Source: Paraphoma chrysanthemicola (taxonomy: Eukaryota > Ascomycota > Dothideomycetes > Pleosporales > Phaeosphaeriaceae). Taken from it: 64,000 bases of DNA. Position 1 is the first letter of the stretch, and every line of letters starts with the position of its first letter. The position numbers were made by a program, and so were the translations under genes. The stretch covers positions 62,001-126,000 of the forward strand of contig JAGMWG010000023.1 in the NCBI GenBank assembly GCA_020744225.1, in the 5' to 3' direction. Positions 20,927 to 32,755 of the stretch are shown here, piece by piece. The notes under the pieces are model-generated. The model was not told the origin of the DNA. It saw only the letters and a list, made by a program, of their open reading frames with translations, and searched no databases.

Positions 20927-23900
20927 TGTAAATATGAAGCAAGGTATTCCTTGAGAAGATCACTTTGGAGAGTATCAAGCGGATCTAAATACCCTGGGCT
21001 GGAACACTTCGCCCTGCTACCTTGTGCAGTTCCACTCTGCTTTGAAGGATCGTCGGCTCCAGATAAGGCAGATGGCAATGGAGTAGATCCCGATAAGATT
21101 GGCGAGGACTGAGGTCGATGGCTGGCAAGCGGGTTGTCGGGCTGAAGATATGGATGTGTACAACCAGTAGATGGACAGGATAGCCGTGCACTAATGCTGG
21201 CTAAAAGTATCACGGGCGTGCTTTTTGCTCGTGGCTTCGATACTGCTGGAGCTATGCGATCGATATTGCGGGGAAGTGACGTTGGCAAACGACGGAGATG
21301 GCGATAAACTCAAAGCCGTGGGAGGTGAAATGCACCAGCTGATGAGCAATGGGATGAGGCCGTGATGGTCGCGCGAGCCCTCTTGTCTATATAGCGATTG
21401 CGGAGCTGAGCATTATCTTCCCTGCCAATACCCACGATACACAATTGTTCATCGACAACGACCTAGTCCTCTACCAAGACACTGGACAGCAGCCACACTG
21501 CTGGAGCTGGCCGAAGCGGATCGTTAACCGCCGCAGATACCGTGGAATCTCCACGGCAGAGCGGTTCGCTTAGGCGGGACTTCTGCGAGGCCTGGGTCGA
21601 CGCCGCCTGGGTTGGTCAGGCTTTCGCGAGAGATGTCTGATAAGAGCCCATCGCAGGACTATGATTGGTTGCTTGTACACGTGATATCGGTAGCCTCCGA
21701 CAAGCCTTGAGCACTTTACCATGGGAGAACTGCGGTAGCGGAGAGCTGCATCTCCCGCATCCCACGTTGCATTGGTGAGCGACGCATCCAGAGTACGACG
21801 TTGATATCTGCATCGCTGCGTCGTCGCCGGATACCGATGCTCGAGATGAGGTTGCTCGACGAGTACCTTATCCAAGTGCCGGAGACGCAGTGAGCTCTGG
21901 CTAAATCGAAATTTCCGTAAAGACAAGCCACGATCGCGATTGTGTTCGCAACATGAAATTTTTGGTGGTGCTTTCGCGACATAGGGTTGCCGCTGGATCT
22001 CATTGAACTCGCACTCTCCAAACTCTCACCCAACAACAAACGTCAGACGGACTGCACTTTTGCACCTCCGATAGACACTCCTGAAGGCCCTCGCGTATGT
22101 CTGCAGTTATGGCACCAAAACTACGAAGCACTGAATGATTCCAAGATACTACGTTTGGTATGTGATCGAAATTCTGACAGCATTCGAATATATCCACATC
22201 GCACTGTCAGGAACTTGCGGCAATGTTACAATTGGCATGGAGGTGCAGTGTGCCGAATAAGTATGAGCCGTGGAGCGTGGAGCGAGGTCTGTGATTGCAA
22301 GATGAGGTGCTGAGTAGTGGTATGGAACAAGGTCAGTCATTGACTATCTATTCTTCGAGCCTCGCAATCCAAGCATCAGAGCTTTGATCCGTTGACGACA
22401 TCGCTTTGCTCTCAGCCCTACCCTGCAGTAGCGGGCATGAGACCAAGGCACGCCCATGCGTTGTCTTGATGCATAGGCGCTTTGACATATACGCTGGACT
22501 GTTCTCGTAGGAGCTGTCAGTTTCGGCTGAACGGCTGCAGAGCATGGAAGCGACCCGAGCTTCCATGTGAACTGATCATAACCCGCTGCCGTCATCGAGA
22601 CGGGCACTGTGACTGACAAGGACGGCCAACCCGACCAGCTGACTACATTGTGTATCATCTGAAACCGAGGTCGACATTGCCCCTCACCTCAATGGCCAGG
22701 AAATCAGACGCGAACTTCTCAGCGCGTGCCAGACGTGCAAATCACGAACACCTGTTTGGCGGGACAGATTGATAACAATGGTGTTGAGGCGCCCTCCGCC
22801 CGATTGGGATGGGCTTGCGAGCAACGGATGGCCGGGTTGTGTCAGTGGCGGTGCGGTGGGTCCGTTCGACGCGCCGGCACAAGGGTCTTTCGAACAGCGT
22901 CGAAAGTTCGGAGGAAGCTCTGCTCGCTTCGGGTGCTTTCTTCAGAGTTTCGAATTGGCCGAGGCATTTGCCACCATCGAATAATGTTCCGTCTGGAGCC
23001 CCACTGACAAAAACTGGCCGTCTGGCGAGCGATGGCGAGGCTGGGAGCGGTGGTGGACATTACTTCAGACCTACGTAGGGCTGCAGGGAAACTTGGTAGC
23101 GCTGATACGGCGATATCAACAGCATTCTGGAGGGCTGGCTGCAGAATACCGCGCCTTTGATTTGCGGATTCTGCTCCAGCTGCTCAAGCGGGGCCAGTGT
23201 CCGGCAGCACAGACTAACGATGACGAGCTCCCGTCCAGGTGGCATCACCACGGCGTGAGTGCTGCTATACCCGCACAGGAGGCCGCGAGGCGGGACGCGC
23301 TGCCGATTTTCGGTAGCAGACCGCTCTTTGGAAGAAAGTCCATCAATAACACAGTCGGCAGCTGGCAAAGACGTAGCGTGTGTAGACGACGGCACGCAGC
23401 CAATACTATACGAGTTAGAGGACAGAATCTGGGGAAGGCTCGGTTTGTGGGATTGGAGGCACCGCCACCCAGAAACGTCTCGCCGCCGAGATCACCGCTG
23501 CTTTCACAGCAACGATCCGCTAGCCCCGAAATCTTTTCGCGCTGCAACAGACTCGCCCGTGCAGGACCCTGATGCGACGAATGGCAGGCGGCGCTAGGCT
23601 CGCTATGACCAAAGTTACGACGCTGGCAGGTCTCGAGCAGCTCGCGGAGGGCCATGCAAGGTCCCGGTTTATTCGCTTAGCTGCAGAAGTGTTGGGGGTT
23701 CAACAGATGGCTGTTCCATTCCACCGCCTTTAATTGAGACTTGCCCGCCCGCTCCTTCTGCTTTTGTTATCCTCACCTCCTCTTGCCACCTCTTGCACCT
23801 CGCCATTCACTCGAGGCTGCTGAAGTATTCCACGTCACTGTTGGAACTTCGTCACCACTTCGGAAGCCGACCGGAGCTCTTTTTTCTGAGCGACTAGTCC

Positions 23901-23951
23901 CTTCCTTCTGCCGACTTTTTCCCTCGCTATCCTCTTCTTCCTCATCTCAAC
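20927..23951. other. Three kilobases with no supported gene
   Basis: This interval separates the permease promoter (right of 20927) from the OLE1 start. A TATATAG box occurs near 21388. Open frames reach at most about 110-160 codons (for example 21987-22313, 22809-23078, 23093-23572, 23245-23655) and overlap on both strands. The 22809-23078 frame ends with Gly/Ser-rich sequence (GSGGGHYFRPT) but has no known motif. The last 250 bases are pyrimidine-rich, consistent with the OLE1 leader. Confidence 0.45.
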
Positions 23952-25445
23952 ATGCCTTCCCACCAGGCTGTTGCTGGCATGCAGGCCATCGACCCCGACT
24001 TCGTCAAGCAGCCGTCTCCCATGGCGGGCACCGACGAGCCAAACCGCAACCCCAAGTACGACCCCAAGAAGCAGCACATTGCCGACACGGCTATCACACG
24101 GGCGAACTGGTATAAGCACGTCAATTGGCTCAACGTAAGTTCACTGGCAGCCGCAGCGCCTACTGCAAATGCTAACGCGGAGTAGATTACCCTCATCATC
24201 GGCGTTCCCATAACCGGCCTCATTTGCGCACTCTGGACACCTCTCTACTGGAAGACTGCCGCCTGGGCTGTCGTCTACTACTTCTGGACCGGTCTCGGTA
24301 TCACCGCTGGCTACCATCGTCTCTGGGCACACAAGTCGTACAATGCTTCGCTGCCTCTCCGCATCTGGCTCGCCGCCGTTGGTGCTGGTGCTGTTGAGGG
24401 CTCCATCCGCTGGTGGAGCCGCGACCACCGTGCCCACCATCGCTACACCGACACCAACAAGGACCCCTACAGCGTCCGCAAGGGCCTTTTGTACAGCCAC
24501 ATTGGCTGGATGGTCATGAAGCAGAACCCCAAGCGTATCGGTCGCACGGACATCACCGACCTCAACGAGGACCCCGTTGTTGTCTGGCAGCACAAGAACT
24601 ACCTCAAGTGCCTCATCTTCATGGGCCTGGTCTTCCCTGCAGCCGTCGCTGGCCTCTTCTGGGGAGACTGGAAGGGTGGTTTCCTCTACGCCGGTATCCT
24701 CCGCATCTTCTTCGTCCAACAGGCCACCTTCTGCGTCAACTCGCTTGCTCACTGGCTCGGTGACCAGCCCTTTGACGACCGCAACAGCCCCAGGGACCAC
24801 GTCATCACCGCACTCGTTACCCTCGGCGAAGGCTACCACAACTTCCACCACGAGTTCCCCTCCGACTACCGCAACGCGATCGAGTGGCACCAGTACGACC
24901 CCACCAAGTGGTCCATCTGGCTGTGGAGCAAGCTCGGTCTCGCCTCCAACCTCAAGCAGTTCCGCTCTAACGAAATCGAGAAGGGTCGCGTCCAGCAACT
25001 CCAGAAGAAGATCGACCAGAAGCGTGCCCAGCTCGACTGGGGTGTTCCTCTCGACCAGCTCCCAGTCATTGAGTGGGACGATTACGTTGAGCAGGCCAAG
25101 AACGGCCGTGGTCTCGTCGCTGTTGCGGGTGTTGTCCACGATGTCACCGACTTCATCAACGAGCACCCCGGTGGCAAGACCCTGATCAAGAGCGGTATCG
25201 GCAAAGACGCCACTGCCATGTTCAACGGCGGTGTCTACTTCCATTCGAACGGTGCCCACAACCTCCTCTCCACGATGAGAGTCGGTGTCATCCGCGGCGG
25301 ATGCGAAGTTGAGATCTGGAAGCGCGCTCAACGGGAGAACAAGGACGTTGGTCTTGTCAAGGATGACCAGGGCAACCCAATCATCCGGGCAGGCAACCAG
25401 ATCACCAAGGTCGCGCAGCCCATCGCAAGCGCTAGTGCAGCGTAG
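23952..25445 (+). CDS. OLE1: Stearoyl-CoA (delta-9) desaturase with fused cytochrome b5 domain
   Basis: Exons 23952-24134 and 24186-25445 encode 480 residues. The enzyme introduces a cis double bond at C9 of palmitoyl- and stearoyl-CoA in the ER membrane. The three histidine boxes are visible: HRLWAH (about residue 104), HRAHHRY (about 140) and HNFHHEFP (about 279). Hydrophobic hairpins lie before and between them. The C-terminal cytochrome b5 domain carries the heme-binding HPGG (about residue 388), so the protein supplies its own electron carrier, as fungal Ole1 does. The intron (GTAAGT...GAGTAG) lies in phase 0 before the first membrane helix. Codon use is strongly C-ending, fitting high expression. 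A 396-codon antisense frame is a shadow of this bias. Confidence 0.97.
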
Positions 25446-25909
25446 ATGGACTGGCCCTTATTGTTACGAGCGATGCATGGCGTTTGGGATCTTCCTCTTC
25501 CTAGGCGGACAGAGTAATTATTTGTCTTTCTGAGCGTTCGTTAGATTGCATCATGGTTATGATGCCCAGGCACAATTAGATGGAATATGTTTGTAGCCGT
25601 GTATGAGCGACAGGCTTTGAAAGGTAGCCTTCTGGCCTAGACCGAGAATGATATCCACTATGAACCTAATATCGACTCTTACTTCGTGATTGCCAAATCT
25701 TACAAATAGCCATTTCGTAAGTACTAAATACTAAATACAAAATACAAGTAGTTTTGCCCAAGTGCATGAATGGCGTTGGTGCCTACCATGAACGTTTGAA
25801 CGTCCGTGCGCCATCAACATCGACCTCTCACCGCGTACCTTCGAACTGCATGCAAACAACAATCTTTGCGATATCGATCTCATCATTCGAATTCAGCGCT
25901 TCCCAAGCA
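25446..25909. other. Intergenic OLE1 - TDP1
   Basis: This holds the OLE1 3' region and the TDP1 leader. The TDP1 frame is open upstream to 25754, but the extra residues look like untranslated leader. Short AT-rich direct repeats (ACTAAATAC, twice) lie near 25721-25740. Confidence 0.45.
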
Positions 25910-27837
25910 ATGGTCACGAAAGACGAGAACCCGCCAGCGAAGCGGCGGAAGCTCGATACCAGCCAACCAGAAGAGGCAGTCACCAGCACGCAACAATTCT
26001 CACCTCAAGGCCTCGAAAGACCTATCAGTCCGCCTTTATCGCGCCGGAATAGGCCTGCAGTGGCTGTCCTTACCCCGACGTGGGGATTTGATAACGTACC
26101 AAAACAAGAAGCCCCATCAGCCTCACTGTCCCGGGAAGAGAAACAGAAGACGTCCAAGGATGTTCAAGGCAATAAAACCCAGCCATACATGCGGTCGCCA
26201 ATTCAGCTCACCCGGATCAATGACATGGGAGCGTACCAGAACATAAATACTGTCGGCCTGAAGGACATATTGGGCGACCCGATGATCAAGCAGTGTTGGA
26301 ATTTCAATTATCTGTTCGATCTGGACTTTGTGATGTGAGCATATCTTCAAGCTCTTCATGAACTCAAGCTGACCGATGGCCAGGAAACATTTTGACGAGG
26401 ACGTGAGAGATTTGGTCGAAGTAAAGATCGTCCACGGCTTTTGGAAGAGCGAAGATCCCAATCGTATCAAACTATTTGTATGTCTGGTCCATGATGGCCT
26501 CCTCGAACACTTCCGAGCCAAGAAAGAGTGCTAACTTTCCCAAGGAAACTGCAGAAAAGTATCCCAATATTCAACTACTTCCAGCCTACCTTCCAGATGC
26601 ATTCGGCACGCATCACTCCAAGATGCTCGTGCTCTTCCGGCATGACGATTGTGCACAAGTGGTCATTCACACTGCGAACATGATTCACCGAGACTGGAGC
26701 AACATGACTCAAGCTGTGTGGTCCTCGCCTTTACTACCACTTCTGTCCTCGGCAACCCTGGAGCCAGAGATGGCGGTTGAGCAATTAGAGGCTCCTGTTC
26801 ATCCAATCGGAAGTGGAGAGCGCTTCAAGATTGACATCATTCGCTATTTGAGAGCCTACGGCAAGCGTCTCATCAATCTGACTACGCAACTGATGGCTTA
26901 TGACTTCTCGGCCATCAAAGCAGCCTTCATAGGAAGTGCGCCGTCGCGACGAAAGCCTGCCGATGCGCTATCATCTAAGCAGACATCTTTTGGCTGGCTA
27001 GGACTACAGGAAATACTCTCCTCCATTCCCATTACCACAACAGGGGGAGACACGACTTCAACACCACATATTGTGATACAGATCTCTTCAATAGCTACTC
27101 TCGGCGCTGCACCAACCTGGCTCACCAACTTTCAATCTGTGCTGCGGCGCGCAGCATGTCCACCATTGGCAGTGACAAACAAACCTTCAGCCTTCTTCTC
27201 CAGCGTTGCGGCAGAAAAGACTTCCAGGTCCAAGTTCAATATCATCTTCCCAACATCTGAAGAGATCCGCACTTCACTCGACGGATGGGCATCGGGTGCT
27301 TCAATCCACATGAAGCTCCAATCCATACAGCAACAGAAACAACTCGAATACCTGCTTCCGCTCTTCTGCCACTGGAAGTCCTCATCTCTCCCAGCAGCTA
27401 GCAAACCCCAAACACGACATGGCGAAGCGCTTCGCGGCCCCGCAGCACCCCACATCAAGACGTACATCCGCTTCAGCGACCAAACGCACCGAAACATTGA
27501 CTGGGCCATGGTCACGTCCGCGAATCTGAGCAAGCAGGCCTGGGGTGATGTAGTCAACAAGAAGGATGAGATTTGGATCCAGAGCTACGAAGCCGGCGTG
27601 GTGGTGTGGCCTGCGCTGTTCGGAAGTGAAGAAGACATTGTGATGGTGCCAGTATTTGGCAAGGACATGCCGGATGCTGGCGACGCTGTTAGCGTCGATG
27701 GAGAGAAGACGATGGTGGGATTTCGCATGCCGTATGACCTCCCGCTGAGTCCGTATAGCCCAGGCGACAAGCCGTGGTGTGCAACGATGCAGTATAAGGA
27801 GCCGGACTGGAAGGGCCTGGCATGGGGCGGGTACTAG
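25910..27837 (+). CDS. TDP1: Tyrosyl-DNA phosphodiesterase 1
   Basis: Exons 25910-26334, 26384-26477 and 26545-27837 give 603 residues. Tdp1 hydrolyses the bond between DNA 3' ends and topoisomerase I tyrosine in the nucleus, clearing stalled complexes. The two HKN motifs of the phospholipase D superfamily are present. The first is FGTHHSKMLVLF (His/Lys about 197/199) with ANMIHRDW; the second is HIKTYIRF (about 476/478) with TSANLSKQAWG. The N-terminal 100 residues are disordered and contain a basic AKRRKLD nuclear signal. The start at 25910 is preferred over in-frame 25754 because it puts that signal near the N-terminus. Introns use GTGAGC and GTATGT donors and restore frame between blocks that are otherwise in different frames. 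Confidence 0.93.
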
Positions 27838-28134
27838 GTGGCAAGCTGCAGGCACATGCCACGTCGTCTCTCGCATATACTGGCACACTACCGAGGACGG
27901 AGACATGAGGGAGAGGAGTCAAGCGTATGGCATGAATATTAGCAAAAGTCAATTATACACCAGTGTCCACGCCGCGCATATAAACACGCCTGGCCTAGCT
28001 AGAAGTACAAGACAAGACTCCAATTCATTCGTCATGGTAAAACTTCATTCGTCGCACAGCATGCCTTCTCCGCATTTTCACCTCCGTCTCCGTAATCCTC
28101 CATTCTCGGGTATATCAATTTCAGCGTAGTGAGA

Positions 28135-30330
28135 TCATGAGCGACCATAGGCCCGATCGACATCCTTCTTGTACTTCTCCAAGATGCCCTTTCGGTTCAG
28201 CTTTTGCGCTGCGGTGGTGAGACCCTGCGTTCTTTGTTAGTGCATGTTCACAAATGAGTTTACGAAGATGGTTTCTGCTTACATTCTGCGGTGTCCACTC
28301 CTCATCTGCCAGGACCACACCCTCAATCGTCTCAAAGCCAGCAAGCCCGCCCTTTTGGCCCGCGCTCTGGAGCTGCTTCAATACTGCGCTGTTGATCTTC
28401 TTGTCGTGCACCAGCTCTTCGAGGTGGTCACCACTGACGCCCTGTTCCTGAGCAACCTTCTTGAGCGCTGGTTCTGCGGGGACGATAATGGCAATGGGCT
28501 TCTGGCGATCTTCGGCCGCGTAGACGCAGATGTTCGCGACGATGGGCGCGCTTCGGTAAACGGATTCGAGCTTCTCAAGCGCAATGTATTCACCTGCCAG
28601 CGTCTTGACCAGATTCTTCTTGCGGTCGATGATGCGGATTTGGCCTTGTGCGTCGAACTCGCCAATGTCGCCTGTCTTGAACCATCCGTCTTCGGTGAAC
28701 GACTCGGCAGTCTCTTCTGGCATGTCAAGGTAGCCAGATACAACACCGCCGCCACGAATCCAGATTTCGCCTTGTGGTGGGTTGGATTTGGCAAAGTAAC
28801 CGGCGTCAGCGAAGTCGACGAGCTTCATCTCGACACAAGCAGGCATCTCACCAAGCGCGCGATCGGTCCAGGCGAGCGGGTCCATGAGCGCACCCATGGC
28901 GCAAGTCTCGGTGAGACCGTAACCACTGATCATAGGTGTAATGGCAACGGAGATGAAGCGTTGCGTCTCCTTTGCAATGGGACCGCCACCGTTCAAGCAG
29001 ATTCTGAGCTTACCACCGGTTGCTTCCTTGACCTTGTTGAAGACGATTGCGTCGAGAATGCCGCTGCCGGGGAGGCCTGAGCCAAGAAGGAAGTTCTTGG
29101 CTGCGTAGGCACCCCAGAACATGTTGCTCTTGACCGCGCCGCCGGCTTGCACCTTACCAATGATGCCCTTCTTGACAGTCTCCCAGACTTGCGGAACGCC
29201 GACCAGGACGGTGGGCTTCAGCTCGCGAATATCACCAGCACAGTTACGGACCGAGGCGTCAGAAAGTGTGCGGATTGTGCCGTAGCCAAGGGTTCCGCCC
29301 CAGTAAAGGACAGCGTTTTCAAATACGAACTCGAGGATATGCGCAGCAGGGAGGTATGCGAGGAGGACGTCGCCAGGTCCGAGGTACTTGCCGACGATCA
29401 CGTCAACACCAGCAACTGTGTCTCGTTAGTTGGGTAATTGTAAGTGGCAGAGGTTAACGTACTAGCAGCGACAACATTGCGGTGCTTGATCATGACGCCC
29501 TTTGGCGTGCCGGTGGATCCAGATGTGTACATAATGCAGGCCAGATCTTCGGGCTTGGGGGGAATTGGCTCGGCGGGGTTTGCTTCGCCCAGCTTGACCA
29601 GCTCGTCAAAGCTTATGACCTTGAGATGCGGGTGTGCGCTTGTGAGCTTTTCAATGTCCTGAGGGTTGGGATCGTTCTTGGTGCCATAGACAATCACCTC
29701 AATGTCCTTGGCCTCCTTGAAGGGGTTGATCAGCTTGGGCAGCAGCTCTGGGTCTGTGAACATGATCTTGGCCTTGGTCTGGTGCATCGAGTGCTTGAGG
29801 CCCTCCTCGCCGAGCGTGTCGTATGCGGTGACGATGGCGAGCGACTGTGAGAGGGCACCGTGGGCCGACGCCAGCCATTGCATGCTCGTGGCGGCGAACA
29901 AATGCATGCGGTCGTTTGGCTTGAAGCCGAGCTTCTGCACGGCCGAGCCGACTGCGAGGGCCATCTTCTCAAACTCGACGAAGCTCTTGTACGTGTAGCC
30001 GCTCAGCTCGTAGAACTCCCACTTCTTGTCGACCTCCTGCTCCTGGCCGTCGACCATCTTCTTGATCTTCTTCGTCTCTTGGACCTTGTTGACGATGCGG
30101 CGCGCGCCAACGGCCTTTGCGTTGCCAAACTTGGTCGAGGCATGGCGCAGCACCTCGTAGAGGGTTGTGACGTCGGGCGAGGGTGTGAGCTTGAGTTGGT
30201 CCTTGGAGACGAGATTGCGGCGCGGTGTTGTCTCGCCCTCGACGGGCTGTGCGCCGGCTGCTTCTGCCGTGTAGGGTCCCTTGCGGGAGGCCTGCGCCTG
30301 GGGCGCGAGCTTCTTGAGATCCTGCGGCAT
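28135..30330 (-). CDS. FAA1: Long-chain fatty-acid-CoA ligase
   Basis: Exons 30330-29463, 29415-28283 and 28224-28135 give 696 residues, the expected size for Faa1/Faa4. The enzyme adenylates long-chain fatty acids with ATP and transfers them to CoA. The AMP-binding signature YTSGSTGTPKG, the GYGLTET segment, the TGDIGEFD motif and the fatty-acyl signature region (DGWFKTGD, IDRKKNLVKTLAGEYIALEKLES) are all visible. The start at 30330 is the first true ATG; the upstream GTG extension is not needed. The first intron joins VVAA to IAGVDV and the last joins PQN to GLTTAAQKLNRKGI. The gene is divergent from RKM5. A long antisense frame at 28244-29080 is a shadow. Confidence 0.95.
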
Positions 30331-31016
30331 GGTGGAGGCTGCAGGCACGAAGCTGTGGGGGGAGGTGTAGAGTAGCAGGGAGAGGGGTATCGCCGAGAAA
30401 AGGAAGACGAAAACAGAAAGCAGTCGTCGCAGAGTCGTCGCCAGCGGGAGGCAGCGGATGTGACGGGGACGTGAGGCTGGGAGGCTCAGAGGCTCAGATG
30501 GATGTTGTCTTCACGCACTTGCTCGCTCGCCAACCGTCGCCAAGCCGTGACGTCCAAGCTCCAGAGGTCCCAGCAATGACGCGCACCGACCTCGAATGGG
30601 CGGTGGTGGGACCGGGGCCGCTTCGTGTTGAGGTGCCTGCTGCTCCACACAACGCACGACTCGCAGCCCGCCGGTTTTCTGTGCAGTGCGCTGGGCGACT
30701 TTTTTGCAGGGGCCCGGTGCTGATCGACAGTAAGACCAGGTCTCGCCAGCGTGCGTTGCTGCCCTCATTGCGCTGGCTTTGTATTCACCCCCCTTCTGGA
30801 ACGCGGCCACGCGCTGCACAGGAAGCCGAGCCGTAGCTGAGCTCCGCCCATCTCAGCGCGCGCCGGCCAAGAAGCCATACGCCTGCGACCAAGGCGCAGA
30901 CACTGGCAACACGGACTTGGGCCCTTCGCTTGCGCTGCATCACGAGCCGGCACTCTCCACACCCAGACAAAGATCCGTCCCGGCTATCCAGCCAAGCCAT
31001 CTCCGCCCCAGCCACA
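30331..31016. promoter_or_regulatory. Divergent promoter region FAA1 / RKM5
   Basis: This is a GC-rich interval of 686 bases between two divergent starts. Overlapping Arg/Ala-rich open frames on both strands (30471-30836 and 30511-30819) are antisense to each other and lack motifs. They are taken as composition artefacts. Confidence 0.5.
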
Positions 31017-32295
31017 ATGCATCTTGAGAGCATTCTGGGAGAACCCGTGGCCGATGCTGAAGAAGGTGTGTGAACATGAGAGGATGATGGCCTCGGCTGC
31101 TCGCATAGCTTCATGCACGCGATTCGCCCACTATAGTCCATAGCATCACTTCTTGAATATTACCCAGCATGAAGAGGGAGCGTCGTCAACAAAGCCCATG
31201 ACCGCATGCTCATATTTCCGCAGAAGCTTTCGTCGTCTTCTCGCAAGCTATCCCCTCTCAGTCTCTGGGCTTCATCGACTCCCAGGCATCCACGCTCGAA
31301 GTCAGCGTCGGAGGCAACGACTTAACGATACACCAGTCACGCGGTCTGTTGACCTCTGACAGGAAGTCAGGCACGACTGGCGCCGGTGAGTGTCTCTTTA
31401 GCCGTTCGTCTCCGCATACGCATGGACCAAACCTTCATTCCCAACTCTTCTTGGCCTGGCTTGGTACCCGCTTCATCAATTTCGCATTTGGGATGCATGT
31501 CACTTCACGAAGTTTGAATGTCTTCAATGTCATTCTTCGGCCGAAGCAGACTCTAGACTACTATTTGTCCTTCATGTGAAGAGCCTCAACACACTCAACG
31601 ACCAAATCCTCACCACGTTCCTACATTATTATGATTACTAAAACAAATGGGCACAACTAATCATCAAGTCAGTCGTCTGGAAAGTCACCCCCCGCTTCGC
31701 CAACTGGATCTCCTCCCCCACAAACTTCCTTTCCACCTCATTCCTCCTGACCCCTTCCTCCACCATCCTCGAACTCGGCGCTGGTGTCTCTGGCATCGTC
31801 GCCCTCGCCCTTGGCCCAAAAGTATCCCACTACACCGCCACCGACCAGGACTATGTTCTGAAGCTGCTGCGCCAGAACATCGCCGAGAACCTTGATACCG
31901 CGTTTCCAAAGCAGAAGAAACATGGCTCCAAGACCAAGAACAAGGCATCGTCAGGACATGATGATAGAATCTCGTGCATGGAACTAGATTGGGAAACCGA
32001 TGCCGTATCAAACCTACAACCCGTCGATCTTGTCATAGCGTGTGACTGCATCTACAACGAGTCGCTAGTCGAGCCTCTCAACTCCACATGCGCGGCTATT
32101 TGTCGCCTACAACAAGATGCTGGTAAGCCAACGATATGTCTAATTGCGCAGCAATTGCGGAGTCCAGATGTGTTTGAAGCATGGTTGAAGAGCTTCCACG
32201 AGAAGTTTGTAGTGTGGCAGGTTCCGGATAAATTGTTGGACGCGGGGTTGAGAGAGGGAAGTGGATTTGTGGTTCATGTTGGTGTCGTGCGGTAG
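31017..32295 (+). CDS. RKM5: Ribosomal lysine methyltransferase (Rkm5-like, family 16)
   Basis: Exons 31017-31065, 31224-31385 and 31673-32295 join in phase to 277 residues. The C-terminal part is a seven-beta-strand SAM methyltransferase: motif I LELGAGVSGI, acidic loop TATDQDY and the post-motif IACDCIYNESLVEPL, which matches the Rkm5/METTL21 group. Yeast Rkm5 methylates a lysine in ribosomal protein L1. The N-terminal exons encode HLESILGEP, FVVFSQAIPSQSLGFID and LTIHQSRGLLTSDRKSGTTGA, then VVWKVTPRFANW, the usual order in this family. The second intron is long for this window (287 nt) and could hide an unrecognised mini-exon or be variably spliced. Substrate is inferred from the family. 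Confidence 0.82.
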
Positions 32296-32755
32296 TCAGT
32301 GAGTGTGGCCTGTCGAGGGGCGGAGACAGACTCTGTCAGGTTGCAAGACCGGCATTCCTCCTGTAGAAAGACTATCTCCAGTCTGCCTCGGCTAAGAGGC
32401 ACAGTGAACAGGCGGATTAGCACGGGACATCTACGTCTCTCTAGAGGACAAGTTCTAGTCCAATGCTGCTGGCGAAGAGGTTGTGGCTTGTGTCTAAGGC
32501 GCGGCTCCGCGAGGCACTAGCGTGTTTTCAGTAACCGTGGCACGGTAGCGGCTCATAGCAGCGCTGTCCTTGCTCCGTTCCACTACAGATTAGGAGAGAA
32601 CATACCATTTGTGCACGGATAGAAACACCACTACAGCAGTAAGGCTCAAACGCCATATTTACTGTCTATCTCTTCGGCTGCTGATCTTTGTCTAACCCAG
32701 TACTCTATCCACTCTTCTCGTTGCATACCCTACGAACAAAGGTTGGATAACCACC
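32296..32755. other. Intergenic, nothing recognised
   Basis: Between the methyltransferase stop and the F-box gene start. I checked by eye for tRNA-like cloverleaf sequence and found none that holds. The right-hand part probably serves as the F-box gene promoter. Confidence 0.4.

Noticed and set aside
22690..22790. SACQTCKSRT segment resembling the start of a Zn2Cys6 cluster
   Set aside because: Only two of six cysteines appear, with no basic follow-up or correct spacing, and the frame closes soon after.
24141..25331. 396-codon minus-strand open frame
   Set aside because: It is exactly antisense to OLE1. It arises from the C-ending codon bias of that gene and has no motif of its own.
28244..29080. 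278-codon plus-strand open frame
   Set aside because: Antisense to FAA1, without motifs; a shadow of codon bias.
30471..30836. GC-rich frames between FAA1 and RKM5
   Set aside because: Mutually antisense, Ala/Arg-rich and located in a divergent promoter.
32296..32755. Possible tRNA or small RNA gene
   Set aside because: I looked for a cloverleaf with a T-loop consensus and found no set of pairing arms that holds.
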